Of a DNA stretch of 64,000 nt, positions 8,669 to 18,548 are shown one piece after another. The first letter of the stretch is position 1. Every line of letters starts with the position of its first letter. Under the pieces are notes generated by a model. That model saw only the letters and a program-made list of their open reading frames with translations. It did no database searches and was not told where the DNA came from. The translations under genes and the position numbers were made by a program. Origin of the DNA: Listeria aquatica FSL S10-1188 (GTDB taxonomy: Bacteria > Bacillota > Bacilli > Lactobacillales > Listeriaceae); assembly GCF_000525795.1 (NCBI RefSeq), contig NZ_AOCG01000012.1, positions 1 to 64,000 on the forward strand, written 5' to 3'.

Positions 8669-9666
8669 AATATTTTCCTTTCTGAATTTGTTTTTCAATA
8701 CTGTGGCCATCTACGCAATTTTTATCTAAAAAAAAGTGAATGGATTGTCTCTTTTCGAGTGGCTTGTTCATAAAGGACGGTTCGTTTTTCCTTTAGGTGC
8801 GTGCAAAATAGAGAGCACGTTCCATAGCATAGCGGACAGTATAGAGGTTTAAGAACTTGGTGACTGATTCCAAGTAAAGCTTGAGTGAGATAGCTTTCTG
8901 GAAGACCAAATTCTTGGAGTCGTGTCAAAATACCAGCTAAGCTATCTGCGTGAACCGTACTCAAAACAAGATGTCCAGTTAAGGCAGCTCGAAGCACAAT
9001 TGCAGCGGTTTCTTGATCGCGAATTTCGCCTACAATGAGAATATCTGGGTCATGACGTAAAACAGCGCGAATCAATTCGCTATAAGTGAGACCAGCTTTT
9101 TCATTAACAGCAATTTGCAAAAAATTTCCGTTTAAATGCTCAACTGGGTCTTCAATTGTGACGATACTTTGTAACTTTTCAGCTAAAAATAATTCAGCTA
9201 GACCATACATAGAAGAAGACTTTCCGCTTCCAGTGCTCCCAGAAAATAAAAAAAGTCCTGTCTTATTATGGCAGCATTTTAAAATTTGGCTTGACTCGTT
9301 CGAAAAAATAGAGGACTTTAGAAATGGAATAAAGTGATTGAACCGAAAAAGGCGGATGACTAGTCCTTCGTTAGCATTGACGTGAGGGAGCGTTGAAACG
9401 CGTAGAGCTATTTTTTCATCTCCGACTTGGCTTTCAAAGCTTCCAGACTGTGGTAATCGCTTTTCTCCGATATCAAGACCGGATTGAAATTTTAGGAATA
9501 AGATCAGTTTCTCAGTTTCACTGTTATTTAAAACTTTGAAGGGATAAAGTTCCCCAGAAATGCGCAAGCGGATAAGTGACCCTGTTTGAGCAGGATGAAT
9601 ATGAATATCACTTGAGTTTAAATAAAGTGCTTGTTGAAGTAGGTTTGCTAAAATTTGTTTTGGCAA
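8655..9666 (-). CDS. comGA: Competence traffic ATPase ComGA (one frame disruption)
   Basis: This is a GspE/PilB-type ATPase that powers pseudopilus assembly at the cytoplasmic face of the membrane. The Walker A motif [13 protein letters not shown] (about residues 142-154), Asp box TIEDPVEH, Walker B ILIVGEIRD and His box LSTVHAD are intact. The frame ends early at 8722 unless one base is removed from A8 at 8728-8735; the corrected frame has 336 residues, ends in ...KGKYYGFF and overlaps comGB, as expected in this operon. A strong GGAGGTGAG site precedes the start at 9666. Confidence 0.9.
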
Positions 9667-9957
9667 GATTTATCTCACCTCCTTGCTTTCTTGTTCGCCA
9701 AGTTTAATCCAATCCCTCTTTTAGCAAAATCAGAAAAAACACAGTGTATTTTCTAAGTTCATGAGGAATAAGAATTTTTTAATATTTATTTAGTACGATT
9801 TCTTAAGAAAATCCTAGAAAAAAATTTTTTTTGTTCGTAAAAAAGATTGTGAAAAAATAAACAATACGGACGTTTTGTAAAAAATAATAAAGTTAAGCCT
9901 TTTCATTACGAACATTAAAGAAGATGATTTGTGATATATCCGTAAAAACTTATCATT
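9667..9957. other. Divergent intergenic region between comG and gcvT
   Basis: I see no gene in this AT-rich 290-base stretch. It holds the upstream region of comGA (minus). An A7T8 tract at 9818-9832 and the sequence AATA-N5-TTTT at 9767-9779 loosely match the ComK half-box AAAA-N5-TTTT, but the spacing (about 38 bases) is not one of the usual values. No convincing comGA promoter was found. Confidence 0.4.
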
Positions 9958-9986
9958 TGCCGAACAATCTGTGTCATGGTAAGCTA
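9958..9986 (+). promoter_or_regulatory. Candidate sigma-A promoter for the gcv riboswitch transcript
   Basis: TTGCCG at 9958-9963 and TAAGCT at 9981-9986 are 17 bases apart and place the transcription start about 30 bases before the aptamer. The -10 match is weak. Confidence 0.45.
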
Positions 9987-10014
9987 GAGAAAAGGAAAGG
10001 GTACATAGAAAAAA

Positions 10015-10160
10015 GCGGTTGAATGTAAACGGAGAGACTGTTTGAACAGCGCCGACGGGGAAAGCATAGACTATGTGAAACTCTCAGGCAAAAGGATGTT
10101 TACAGGACGCAACTCTGGAGTGGAATTTGCGACAGGGCTTATTGTTGGTAAGCCTTTTTC
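10015..10160 (+). promoter_or_regulatory. Glycine riboswitch, single aptamer with terminator platform
   Basis: The conserved glycine aptamer core is visible: GGAGAG at 10031-10036, a GCGCCGACGGGGAAAGC bulge region, and AAACTCTCAGGCAAAAGGA at about 10078-10096. A perfect 7-bp P1 stem closes it (10024-10030 with 10098-10104). The conserved linker GGACGCAACTCTGGAG follows at 10105-10120. Instead of a second aptamer there is a hairpin GGCTTA (10136-10141) with TAAGCC (10149-10154) and T5, an intrinsic terminator. By analogy with Bacillus gcvT, glycine binding should favour read-through into gcvT-gcvPA-gcvPB. Confidence 0.9.
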
Positions 10161-10188
10161 CTATGCACAAATTCAAGAGGAGGTTTTC

Positions 10189-11280
10189 ATGTTGACAGAG
10201 CTTTTAAAAACACCGCTTCACCCGCTTTACGCGAAATACGGAGCAAAAACAATTGATTTTGGGGGATGGGACTTGCCCGTTCAGTTTTCAGGGATTAAAG
10301 AGGAGCATGAAGCAGTTCGAACACATGCTGGCGTTTTTGATGTTTCACACATGGGGGAAATCTTAGTAGAAGGTAAAGAAAGTACTGAATATCTTGATAA
10401 AGTGCTTACTAACAACGTTTCGAAGCTAAAAGCTGGACGTGCACAATATAATATTGTTTGCTACGAAACGGGGGGCACAGTGGATGATTTAGTAGCTTAT
10501 AAATTTTCAGATGAAAAATATTTGCTTGTCGTAAACGCTGCAAATACTGAGAAAGATTTTAACTGGTTAAAAGATCATGTAACAGAAGATGTGAAAGTTT
10601 CCAATGTTTCTAGTGAGTACGGACAGCTGGCTGTTCAAGGTCCTGAAGCTGAAAAATTGCTAGCAACACTTACAGATACAGATTTATCTGCCATCCCATT
10701 TTTTGGGTTTAAAGAAAATGTGCAAGTAGCTGGGAAATCGGCACTTGTTTCACGTACTGGTTATACAGGGGAAGATGGATTTGAAATTTATACAAAAGCC
10801 CAGGATGTGGCAGATGTTTTCGAAGCACTTCTTCAAGCAGGAGTAAAACCGATTGGGCTGGGTGCACGTGATACACTTCGTTTTGAAGCAAATTTTGCAC
10901 TTTATGGTCAAGAACTTTCGAAAGATATCACGCCGCTAGAAGCAGGTCTTAACTTTGCGGTGAAATTGAAAAAAGAAGCTGACTTTATTGGAAAAGAAGC
11001 ACTAATTAAACAAAAAGAAGAAGGCATTCCGCGTAAAGTAGTCGGCATCGAAATGATCGATCGCGGCATTCCGCGTACCGGGTATGAAGTTTTTGTGGAT
11101 GGTCGCGAAATTGGAGAAGTTACATCGGGGACGCAGTCACCCACTCTTGGTAAAAACCTTGGGCTTGTACTTGTGAAAACAGAATTTGCGAATGTGGGAC
11201 AAGTCGTTGAAGTTGAGGTTAGAAATAAAAAGCTTCAAGCAAAAGTTGTTGAAACACCATTTTACAAACGTGAGAACTAG
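10189..11280 (+). CDS. gcvT: Glycine cleavage system T protein, aminomethyltransferase
   Basis: This 363-residue enzyme transfers the methylene group from aminomethyl-lipoyl-H protein to THF, giving 5,10-methylene-THF and ammonia. It starts [20 protein letters not shown] after an AAGAGGAGG site; the longer in-frame extension upstream is the riboswitch and was rejected. Family motifs include [37 protein letters not shown] and [10 protein letters not shown]. It is the first gene of gcvT-gcvPA-gcvPB, controlled by the glycine riboswitch. The gene for H protein (gcvH) is not in this window. Confidence 0.97.
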   Translation: MLTELLKTPLHPLYAKYGAKTIDFGGWDLPVQFSGIKEEHEAVRTHAGVFDVSHMGEILVEGKESTEYLDKVLTNNVSKLKAGRAQYNIVCYETGGTVDDLVAYKFSDEKYLLVVNAANTEKDFNWLKDHVTEDVKVSNVSSEYGQLAVQGPEAEKLLATLTDTDLSAIPFFGFKENVQVAGKSALVSRTGYTGEDGFEIYTKAQDVADVFEALLQAGVKPIGLGARDTLRFEANFALYGQELSKDITPLEAGLNFAVKLKKEADFIGKEALIKQKEEGIPRKVVGIEMIDRGIPRTGYEVFVDGREIGEVTSGTQSPTLGKNLGLVLVKTEFANVGQVVEVEVRNKKLQAKVVETPFYKREN

Positions 11281-11313
11281 GGAGTAGTTATGCAATGAAA
11301 AGGAGGAAGGAAA

Positions 11314-12672
11314 ATGGCGAAATTTCGTTATTTACCAATGACAGAGCAAGATAAAAAAGAGATGCTTCAGGCCATTGGTGCAGATTCAATTGAAGATTTG
11401 TTTGCAGACATTCCAGAAAAAGTGCGGTTTAAAAGAGAATATGATCTTAAACCACCGCTATCTGAGCCGAATTTATTAAAAGAACTCAGTCGGTTAGCTG
11501 CAAAAAATGTTAATACGCAGGATGCTGCTTCATTCTTAGGCGCAGGAACCTATTCGCATTACATCCCAACGATTGTCGACCATGTGATTTCACGTTCAGA
11601 ATTTTATACGGCTTATACGCCTTACCAACCTGAAATTTCACAAGGGGAACTTCAAGCTATTTTCGAGTTTCAAACATTAATTGCTGAATTAACAGGCATG
11701 GATCTTGCCAATTCTTCGATGTATGATGGTGCGACGTCGCTTGCAGAAGGGGCAATGCTTGCTGCGGGACACACGAAACGCAAGAAAATTTTAGTTTCTG
11801 AAACGGTCCACCCGGAATCTATCAATGTATTAAAAACCTATGCCAAGGGGCACCATGTTGAAGTGAAGTTGATTCCAGAAAAAGAAGGGCTAACAGATTT
11901 AGAAGCTCTTCAAAAAGAAATGAATGATGACGTAGCAGGTGTGGTTGTTCAGTATCCTAATTTCTTTGGTCAAGTAGAAGATCTTGCTGCGATCGAACCG
12001 ATTGTGCATGAACAGAAAGGCTTGTTGATTGTTTCAAGCAATCCGCTTGCACTTGGCATTTTGACACCACCTGGCGAGTTTGGTGCAGATATTGTTGCTG
12101 GGGACACACAAGTTTTCGGCATTTCCGAATCGTTTGGCGGTCCGCATTGCGGCTATTTTGCAGTCACGACAAAACTGATGCGTAAAGTTCCAGGACGGTT
12201 AGTTGGGGAAACGGTTGATGAAAACGGAAAACGAGGTTTCGTATTGACGCTTCAAGCACGGGAGCAGCATATTAGACGTGATAAAGCCACCTCGAACATT
12301 TGCTCCAACCAAGCGTTAAATGCACTGGCATCTTCTGTTGCCATGGTAGCACTTGGACAAAATGGATTGCCAGAAATGGCTAAACAAAACGTTGACAAAG
12401 CTCATTATGCAAGAAAACGATTCGAAGATGCTGGCTTTGAAGTATTGTTTAGCGAAGCGTTTTTTAACGAGTTTGTCGTGAAGTTAGATAATCCGGTTTC
12501 AGAAGTTAACGAAGCGCTTTTAAAACATGAAATTATTGGTGGCTATGACCTTTCGATGTACTATCCAAAGTATCAAAATCATATGTTAGTTGCCGTCACT
12601 GAAATGCGCAGTAAAGAAGAAATTGATCAATTTGTGGAAACGCTAGTTAACAGTCTGGAGGGAGTCAAATGA
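11314..12672 (+). CDS. gcvPA: Glycine dehydrogenase (decarboxylating) subunit 1
   Basis: This 452-residue subunit is the N-terminal half of the PLP-dependent P protein, which is split in two in Firmicutes. It starts [15 protein letters not shown] with an AGGAGG site. Motifs include [41 protein letters not shown] and the loop [10 protein letters not shown]. The subunit lacks the PLP-lysine, which is supplied by the other subunit. It overlaps gcvPB by 4 bases (ATGAGTGA), so the two are made in equal amounts. Confidence 0.97.
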   Translation: MAKFRYLPMTEQDKKEMLQAIGADSIEDLFADIPEKVRFKREYDLKPPLSEPNLLKELSRLAAKNVNTQDAASFLGAGTYSHYIPTIVDHVISRSEFYTAYTPYQPEISQGELQAIFEFQTLIAELTGMDLANSSMYDGATSLAEGAMLAAGHTKRKKILVSETVHPESINVLKTYAKGHHVEVKLIPEKEGLTDLEALQKEMNDDVAGVVVQYPNFFGQVEDLAAIEPIVHEQKGLLIVSSNPLALGILTPPGEFGADIVAGDTQVFGISESFGGPHCGYFAVTTKLMRKVPGRLVGETVDENGKRGFVLTLQAREQHIRRDKATSNICSNQALNALASSVAMVALGQNGLPEMAKQNVDKAHYARKRFEDAGFEVLFSEAFFNEFVVKLDNPVSEVNEALLKHEIIGGYDLSMYYPKYQNHMLVAVTEMRSKEEIDQFVETLVNSLEGVK

Positions 12673-14129
12673 GTGAAATAATGCCTTTAGTTTTCGAACG
12701 TTCAGTTCCTGGTAGAGTCGGATTTAGCTTACCTGAACAAGACGTGCCTGAAACAGATCTAAGTCAGATTTTCGATAAAAAAATGATTCGTTCGAAAAAA
12801 GCAGACTTACCTGAACTAAGCGAGCTTGAAATTATGCGTCACTATACAGAACTATCTAACCATAATTTTGGTGTGGATTCTGGCTTTTATCCACTGGGTT
12901 CTTGTACAATGAAGTACAATCCGAAAATGAATGAAAAAGTGGCTCGCTTCCCGGGCTTTGCAAATGTTCATCCTTATCAACCTGAAAGCTCGGTGCAAGG
13001 GGCAATGGAGCTGATGTATGACTTGCAGGAAAGCCTCGTTGAAATCACTGGTATGGATGAAGTGACGCTTCAACCGGCTGCAGGAGCTCAAGGGGAATGG
13101 ACTGGATTGATGCTAATTCGAGCTTTCCATGAAGCGAATAATGACGATAAACGTACAAAAGTGATTATTCCGGATTCCGCCCACGGAACAAACCCTGCAT
13201 CTGCAACAGTAGCGGGTTTCGAAGTTGTGACGGTAAAATCAAATGACAAGGGGCTTGTCGATGTTGAAGATTTGCGAAGTGTTGTAGGAGAGGATACGGC
13301 TGCTTTGATGCTAACCAATCCAAATACGCTTGGTTTGTTTGAAAAAGATATTGTTGAAATTGCTGAAATCATCCATGATGCTGGTGGGAAGCTTTACTAT
13401 GATGGGGCCAATTTGAATGCAGTTATGTCGAAGGCACGTCCCGGAGATATGGGCTTTGATGTCGTGCATTTAAACTTACACAAAACGTTTACAGGTCCGC
13501 ATGGTGGCGGTGGGCCAGGTTCAGGTCCGATTGGAATCAAAAAAGATTTGATTCCTTATTTACCAACACCTGTTTTGAAAAAACAAGATGATCGCTATGT
13601 ATTTGATTATAATTACCCGGAATCAATCGGACGCGTAAAACCGTTTTATGGAAACTTCGGGATCAATGTTCGGGCGTATACGTATATCCGGACAATGGGC
13701 GCTGAGGGATTGAAAAAAGTGACGGAGTATGCCGTTTTAAATGCTAATTACATGATGCGTCGTTTAGAAGAAGCATTTGATTTACCTTATGGTCAAATTT
13801 GCAAACATGAGTTTGTCTTAAGCGGCAATCGGCAAAAGAAACTTGGCGTGAGAACAACCGATATCGCCAAGCGCTTACTTGACCATAATTTCCATCCGCC
13901 AACGGTTTACTTCCCATTAATTGTTGATGAAGCGATGATGATTGAGCCGACTGAAACAGAATCGAAGGAAACTTTAGATAAGTTTATTGATACGATGCTT
14001 GAAATTGCACGGGAAGCAGAAGAAGATCCTGAACTTGTGCAAGAAGCTCCACATAATACTTATGTGAAGCGGCTAGATGAAACACAAGCAGCAAGAAAAC
14101 CTGTTTTGCGTTACGAGCACGAAAGCTAA
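12669..14129 (+). CDS. gcvPB: Glycine dehydrogenase (decarboxylating) subunit 2
   Basis: This 486-residue subunit carries the PLP-binding lysine in the motif [18 protein letters not shown] near residue 273. With GcvPA it decarboxylates glycine and loads the aminomethyl group onto lipoyl-H protein. Other family motifs are [23 protein letters not shown] and [11 protein letters not shown]. Length is normal. It is the last gene of the operon and is followed by a strong bidirectional terminator. Confidence 0.97.
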   Translation: MSEIMPLVFERSVPGRVGFSLPEQDVPETDLSQIFDKKMIRSKKADLPELSELEIMRHYTELSNHNFGVDSGFYPLGSCTMKYNPKMNEKVARFPGFANVHPYQPESSVQGAMELMYDLQESLVEITGMDEVTLQPAAGAQGEWTGLMLIRAFHEANNDDKRTKVIIPDSAHGTNPASATVAGFEVVTVKSNDKGLVDVEDLRSVVGEDTAALMLTNPNTLGLFEKDIVEIAEIIHDAGGKLYYDGANLNAVMSKARPGDMGFDVVHLNLHKTFTGPHGGGGPGSGPIGIKKDLIPYLPTPVLKKQDDRYVFDYNYPESIGRVKPFYGNFGINVRAYTYIRTMGAEGLKKVTEYAVLNANYMMRRLEEAFDLPYGQICKHEFVLSGNRQKKLGVRTTDIAKRLLDHNFHPPTVYFPLIVDEAMMIEPTETESKETLDKFIDTMLEIAREAEEDPELVQEAPHNTYVKRLDETQAARKPVLRYEHES

Positions 14130-14130
14130 T

Positions 14131-14171
14131 AAAAAAAGCCCGAAAGCGATGTTTGCTTTCGGGCTTTTTTT
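14131..14171. terminator. Bidirectional terminator after gcvPB
   Basis: An 11-bp GC-rich stem (14137-14147 with 14155-14165) is flanked by A7 on the left and T7 on the right, so it works for both gcvPB and the converging pentapeptide-repeat gene. Confidence 0.95.
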
Positions 14172-14794
14172 ATTCTTCAATGATAATTCCAAGAATAGTT
14201 GATAGGCTGAGCGCTTGTTCACGATTTACTTTTAGCCCCTTTAATGCAGGGACAGTTGCTGTTATTTTATTAAAAGTGGAATCTGTAAAATCGAGTCCTA
14301 GTAAAGAGGTATTGGCGAATAGACATTCATCAAGATTGCAACGCGTGAACATAAATTGTTTGAATTCTGTACCATCAAACTCAGCACCACTTAGGTCACA
14401 GTCGGTAAAGGCGACTGACTTGAAACGACTAAAATTAAAACCAGCCAAGTTCAGTCGGCAGTTTTGAAATGTAACATTTTGGAACACTGTTTCAGAAAAG
14501 TCAATGCCTGTCAGTTTACAGTCGGAAAAAGTGACACGGTGGACAGAGCTCGAATAAAGAGTAAGGTTTGATAAATCACTTTTCTCAAAAGAAACATCGC
14601 TTAGTTCAATTCGTGGATAGAAACGATTTTCAAAATAAGTGTTTTGAAAACGAGAATGGTCAATCATGTAATGCTCCTCTTCTGCAAGAGGGAAGGCGCC
14701 TGAAAAGGCAATTTGGCTAAAAAAAAGGGTCATCATAAGTGAGGAGAGATTGTTCCGTCAATAATTCTGGAATTTTTGGTGCTGTAATTTTCAT
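14170..14794 (-). CDS. Pentapeptide-repeat protein (one frame disruption)
   Basis: The corrected product (207 residues) starts MKITAPKIPELL behind an AGGAGG site at the 14794 ATG. Residues from about 60 contain tandem pentapeptide repeats of the A(D/N)LxF kind (for example LSDVSFEKSDLSNLTL and LTGIDFSETVFQNVTF), which form a right-handed beta-helix. The frame breaks at A8 14719-14726, where one base less joins DPFFSQIAFSGAF to the N-terminus. The function is unknown; some relatives protect topoisomerases or act as scaffolds, but nothing here proves that. It is convergent with the gcv operon. Confidence 0.8.
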
Positions 14795-14816
14795 GGCAAA
14801 TTTCCTCCTAGAAATA

Positions 14817-14852
14817 AATAAGTCGTCCCTTTTTTTGAGGGTACGACTTATT
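14817..14852 (-). terminator. Hairpin after the rhodanese gene
   Basis: A near-perfect 15-bp stem (14817-14829 with 14839-14852, one bulge) lies just after the minus-strand stop of the rhodanese gene. The following tract is only T-rich, so termination efficiency is uncertain. Confidence 0.6.
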
Positions 14853-14857
14853 AAAAA

Positions 14858-15238
14858 TTATTTGGCCTTTGTTTTTCCAGTCCATTTACTATAGCCACGC
14901 TTTAACTGGTAAATGTCTCTGTAGCCACGTTTGTAGAGCATGATTGCTGCACGATTGCTGCGCTGAGCAGATTGGCAGTACAAATAAATTGGCTGATCTT
15001 TTCGAATTTCTGACGTACGCTGTTTAAGCTGCGTAACAGGGATATTACGCGCGCCAAGGATATGACCACCGTCAAATTCATTCGGTTCACGAACATCAAT
15101 CAGTTGCGCTTTACGATACCCGTTTTTAAATTCTTCTTCTGTCAATACCGTACGCGCTTTTTTACGCATTACAAATTGATAAACTTCATAAATGAATAAA
15201 ATCAGCAAGATCGCGATTGCTAAAATCCAACTACCCAA
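14858..15238 (-). CDS. yqhL: Membrane-anchored rhodanese, YqhL-like
   Basis: This 126-residue protein has one N-terminal membrane helix (residues 2-22) and a cytosolic rhodanese domain with the active-site cysteine in YLYCQSAQRSN (near residue 89) and the motif IDVREPNEFDGGHILGARN. Rhodaneses carry persulfide sulfur; a specific partner is not known. It starts with TTG at 15238 behind AAAGGAG. In Bacillus yqhL lies next to the gcv operon, which matches this order. Length and active-site residues are intact. Confidence 0.88.
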   Translation of the reverse strand: MGSWILAIAILLILFIYEVYQFVMRKKARTVLTEEEFKNGYRKAQLIDVREPNEFDGGHILGARNIPVTQLKQRTSEIRKDQPIYLYCQSAQRSNRAAIMLYKRGYRDIYQLKRGYSKWTGKTKAK

Positions 15239-15282
15239 ATTCTAAACTCCTTTCCTAAAAAAAGCATCATAACTATTATACC

Positions 15283-15568
15283 TTATTTTTTGCCACCATC
15301 AATGACTTTGAAGGAAGATTTTTTCTTTTTTTTTAGCTGGTTTGGACTTTGCTTCTCGAATCGCTTTAGATTGCTTTACAGCTCGCTTGTAAGCGGAATC
15401 TGTTTCTTTACGCTCTGTTCCTCGGTTGATAAAATAAAACAAAGTGGCAAAAATACCTGCAGAAAGTATTAACCAAAACAAAGTGGTCCATTTTCCAGTC
15501 AAAAGACCAACTACACATAAAAGCAAGATTATGACAAGAACGGCGAGTGAACTTTTTTTCATCTTCAT
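15283..15568 (-). CDS. SA1360/YqhP-like small membrane protein (one frame disruption)
   Basis: The protein (94 residues after correction) has two adjacent membrane helices (residues about 5-22 and 28-44) and a basic tail ending VIDGGKK. The start at 15568 follows the yqhQ stop directly, with the two ATGs MKMKK giving translational coupling. The frame is disturbed by T9 at 15326-15334; removing one base gives the typical Lys-rich tail. Function is unknown. The position next to yqhQ is the conserved context of the SA1360 family, which I name from memory. Confidence 0.6.
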
Positions 15569-15569
15569 C

Positions 15570-16532
15570 TCATTCCGCCAGTTCCAAGTCGGAAACGTCA
15601 TTTTGAACCGGTACGCCTTCTTTTTCGACGCGAAGTAATTCGCTAAATGAAGCGATAGCAACTTCAACTTGATCGTCTGCAGGTTCTTTTGTTGTGAGGA
15701 GTTGAAGCCAGAGTCCAGGATAGCCAAGAAAGCGCAAGACCGGGATATTTCGACATTTATTGGTGAGCTGCAAGACTTCAAAAGATACCCCGAGAACTAC
15801 AGGGATAAGCAAGATCCGATCTAGAATTCGTAACCAAAGTGGATCGGTTGGAACTAAGAAGTAGATAAACATACCAACTACGACTGTGAACAAAATAAAA
15901 CTGCTACCACAACGATAATGAAGGCGTGACTGTTTCTGGACATTTTCTACGGTTAGTGGAAGCCTGTTTTCAAAGCAGTTAATCACTTTATGCTCGGAAC
16001 CGTGATACTGGAAAACGCGTTTGATAATAGGGGTTTGCGAAACTGCAAAAATATAACCTAATAATAAAAGAAGCTTAAAAAAACTTTCTAGTAAAACTTG
16101 TCCGGTGTTACTCGGAACGAGAAAACGGAAAAACTGGGCTAGAAACACAGGGATGAGCGTCATAATAAATTTGGCGAAAATAAATGAAAGGACCCCAATG
16201 ACAGCAACGCCTAACCACATAGCAAGTTTGGATTCTTTCTTTACGACTTGCTGATTTTCTGCTGGATCATTTGGATCCTCTTCATAGCGATCTGTTGCAA
16301 AGGTTAAATGTTTCGACCCAATTGCACTTGATTCGACTAAAGCAACGATACCGCGAAGAAAGGGGATCCGTTTTAATTTCATTACCCAAAGTGGGCTATT
16401 TTTTTCAAGATAAAAATAATCAAATGAACCGTCTATTCGTCTTATGGCAGTGACCGTTTGTTTTTTGCCGCCAAACATGACGCCTTCAACAACGGCTTGA
16501 CCACCATAAATCGGTTTTGGAGTTTGTTTCAT
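15570..16532 (-). CDS. yqhQ: DUF1385 membrane protein, YqhQ-like
   Basis: The product (320 residues from the ATG at 16532, which has a GGTGA site) is a DUF1385 family membrane protein. It starts MKQTPKPIYGGQAVVEGVMF, the family signature, and has several membrane helices between about 95 and 270 plus the family motif YHGSEHKVINCFE and LHYRCGSSFI. An in-frame TTG at 16550 is possible but has no site. The role is unknown; HxE-like and cysteine residues suggest a metal or enzymatic function, which is inference. Confidence 0.9.
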   Translation of the reverse strand: MKQTPKPIYGGQAVVEGVMFGGKKQTVTAIRRIDGSFDYFYLEKNSPLWVMKLKRIPFLRGIVALVESSAIGSKHLTFATDRYEEDPNDPAENQQVVKKESKLAMWLGVAVIGVLSFIFAKFIMTLIPVFLAQFFRFLVPSNTGQVLLESFFKLLLLLGYIFAVSQTPIIKRVFQYHGSEHKVINCFENRLPLTVENVQKQSRLHYRCGSSFILFTVVVGMFIYFLVPTDPLWLRILDRILLIPVVLGVSFEVLQLTNKCRNIPVLRFLGYPGLWLQLLTTKEPADDQVEVAIASFSELLRVEKEGVPVQNDVSDLELAE

Positions 16533-16639
16533 GTATTCACCAGCCTTCAAGAATTCTAAAGTATTATTATAGCACTTTCTATTTTGACAAGCTAGAAACG
16601 GAGCGGGTTTCGGCGCAAAATCATATTACCAAGCGAATT

Positions 16640-16652
16640 TTTATGCTACAAT
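16640..16652 (+). promoter_or_regulatory. Extended -10 promoter before the M24 peptidase gene
   Basis: TATGCTACAAT at 16642-16652 forms an extended -10 (TGnTACAAT). The -35 match is poor. Confidence 0.4.
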
Positions 16653-16686
16653 AACAGAAGAATGAGAAAGCTAGGGAGGAAAGAAA

Positions 16687-17748
16687 ATGGATAAACTGTC
16701 GAAAATTCAAGGTTCACTTCAAAAGGCGAATTACCAAGCGGTTCTTGTAACGAGCGAATATAATCGTCGCTATGTGTCTGGATTCACTGGCACGAGTGGA
16801 GTCGCACTTCTTTTACCAGATAAGGCTTATTTTATTACAGATTTTAGATATACAGAACAAGCTGCGAAACAAGCGGTTGGTTATGAAATTGTCAAACATA
16901 CGGGGCCTATTTTTGAAACGGTGAATGAGCTCCTTAAGAAAAATGGAGTAACAACGCTTCACTTTGAAGAAAGCTATGTGACGGTTGCAGAGTTTAAATC
17001 AATGCAACAAACTTTTCAAGCAGAACTTGCACCCATTCAAGGCTTTTTCGAAACGATGCGTGAAGTGAAAACAGAAGCTGAGATGAGGGAAATCCGCACG
17101 GCTTGTGAAATCGCGGATGCAGCGTTTAGCCATATTATTAAATTTATGAAAGTTGGCATGAAAGAAATTGAAGTTTCCAATGAATTGGAATTTTTCATGA
17201 GACGAAATGGAGCCACTTCTTCTTCTTTCGATACAATCGTTGCAAGTGGACTTCGTTCGGCGCTTCCACATGGAGTGGCTTCAGATAAAGTAATCGAAGA
17301 AGGCGACTTTGTAACGATGGATTATGGCTGCTACTATAATGGGTACTGTTCGGATATGACGCGTACGGTAGCAATGGGAGAACCGGATTCTAAACTTAAA
17401 GAAATCTATCAAATCACACTGGATGCACAGTTGAAAGTTATTGAAGCTTTAAAACCAGGGATTACTGGGATTGAAGCGGATAAAATTGCACGGGATCACA
17501 TTGCTTCATATGGGTACGGGGAAGCGTTTGGACACTCACTTGGACACGGGATTGGTCTTGAAATTCATGAAGGACCGAACCTTTCGATGAAAAGTGAAAA
17601 AGCGCTTGTCCCTGGAAATGTAGTCACTGATGAACCTGGGATTTATTTGCCTGAAATTGGTGGCGTTCGGATCGAAGACGATCTTTTGATTACGGAAACA
17701 GGAAACGAAGTTCTTATTCACTCGCCTAAGGAACTAATTATCTTATAA
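16687..17748 (+). CDS. Xaa-Pro dipeptidase / M24 metallopeptidase, YqhT-like
   Basis: This 353-residue cytosolic enzyme cleaves the N-terminal residue from peptides of the Xaa-Pro type. It has the creatinase-like N-terminal domain (1-130) and the M24 pita-bread domain with the metal ligands Asp in MDYGCYYNGYCSDMTRT, His in GHSLGHGIG, and the two Glu in VTDEPGIYLPEIGGVRIEDD. All five ligands are present. It starts at an ATG behind GGGAGGAAAG. In Bacillus the equivalent gene (yqhT) also precedes efp. Confidence 0.93.
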   Translation: MDKLSKIQGSLQKANYQAVLVTSEYNRRYVSGFTGTSGVALLLPDKAYFITDFRYTEQAAKQAVGYEIVKHTGPIFETVNELLKKNGVTTLHFEESYVTVAEFKSMQQTFQAELAPIQGFFETMREVKTEAEMREIRTACEIADAAFSHIIKFMKVGMKEIEVSNELEFFMRRNGATSSSFDTIVASGLRSALPHGVASDKVIEEGDFVTMDYGCYYNGYCSDMTRTVAMGEPDSKLKEIYQITLDAQLKVIEALKPGITGIEADKIARDHIASYGYGEAFGHSLGHGIGLEIHEGPNLSMKSEKALVPGNVVTDEPGIYLPEIGGVRIEDDLLITETGNEVLIHSPKELIIL

Positions 17749-17850
17749 AGTTTTCTTTGTAAGTTTAACGGTTTTATGGTTAAATAAGATAGGATATAGT
17801 TTACGAAACTTGGATTCCAAGATCTTGGCTTATTAACAGGAGGAAAAAAG

Positions 17851-18409
17851 ATGATTTCAGTAAATGATTTTAAAACGGGGCTTACGATCGAAGTCGATGG
17901 CGGTATTTGGCGCGTTATGGACTTTCAACACGTAAAACCAGGTAAGGGCGCTGCGTTTGTTCGCTCGAAACTCCGCAATCTTCGTACTGGAGCAATTCAA
18001 GAAAAAACCATTTCGTGGTGGCGAGAAAGTCGGAAAAGCGCAAATCGATAACCGTAAAATGCAATATTTATACGCAGATGGTGATAATCATGTTTTCATG
18101 GATAATGAAAATTATGAACAAATTGAATTGCCAAGTTCGCAAATTGAATATGAACTTAAATTTTTGAAAGAAAATATGGAAATCAACGTGATTATGTATC
18201 AAGGTGAAACAATTGGCGTAGATCTTCCAAACACAGTTGAGCTAAAAGTTGTAGAAACAGAACCAGGTATTAAAGGAGACACTTCTTCTGGGGGTTCAAA
18301 ACCAGCTACACTTGAAACTGGTCTTGTTGTGCAAGTGCCGTTCTTCGTAAATGAAGGAGACATGCTTGTGATCAATACGACAGAAGGAACTTACGTTTCC
18401 CGAGCTTGA
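17851..18409 (+). CDS. efp: Translation elongation factor P (one frame disruption)
   Basis: EF-P binds stalled ribosomes and relieves pausing at proline runs. The corrected product is 185 residues, the standard size, with domain I (1-64), and two OB-like domains. The tip lysine in the motif KPGKGAAF is present (residue 32, modified in some bacteria). The frame break lies at 18002-18009 (AAAAAACC); removing one base joins ...IQEKT to [11 protein letters not shown]. Because this essential-like gene would otherwise be dead, the break is probably a sequencing error. A GGAGG site precedes the ATG. Confidence 0.95.
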
Positions 18410-18420
18410 TTTTTCCTTGA

Positions 18421-18448
18421 GCACTTGCTTTTTTGCAAGTGCTTTTTT
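18421..18448 (+). terminator. Terminator after efp
   Basis: Stem GCACTTGC (18421-18428) with GCAAGTGC (18435-18442) and T6. Confidence 0.95.
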
Positions 18449-18548
18449 GATGAAATTCAGGCGGAGTAATACTTTTTCAACATGAAATATGATACAATGT
18501 TGATGGTATTATATAATCTATATAGAGGATTAAGGAGTGTAGAATGAA

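Noticed and set aside
8668-8710. Upstream start of comGB at 8710
   Set aside because: No ribosome-binding site; the start at 8668 has AAAGGAAA and fits the family N-terminus.
10042-10188. N-terminal extension of gcvT through the upstream region (412-residue frame)
   Set aside because: The added part is the glycine riboswitch and its terminator; family start and ribosome-binding site support the ATG at 10189.
13088-13372. Minus-strand frames inside gcvPB and other long genes
   Set aside because: They are antisense shadows of real genes with no start signals or family-like sequence.
17851-18409. Programmed ribosomal frameshift in efp
   Set aside because: The slippery-site and pseudoknot pattern is lacking, and the same kind of error occurs in many other genes here.
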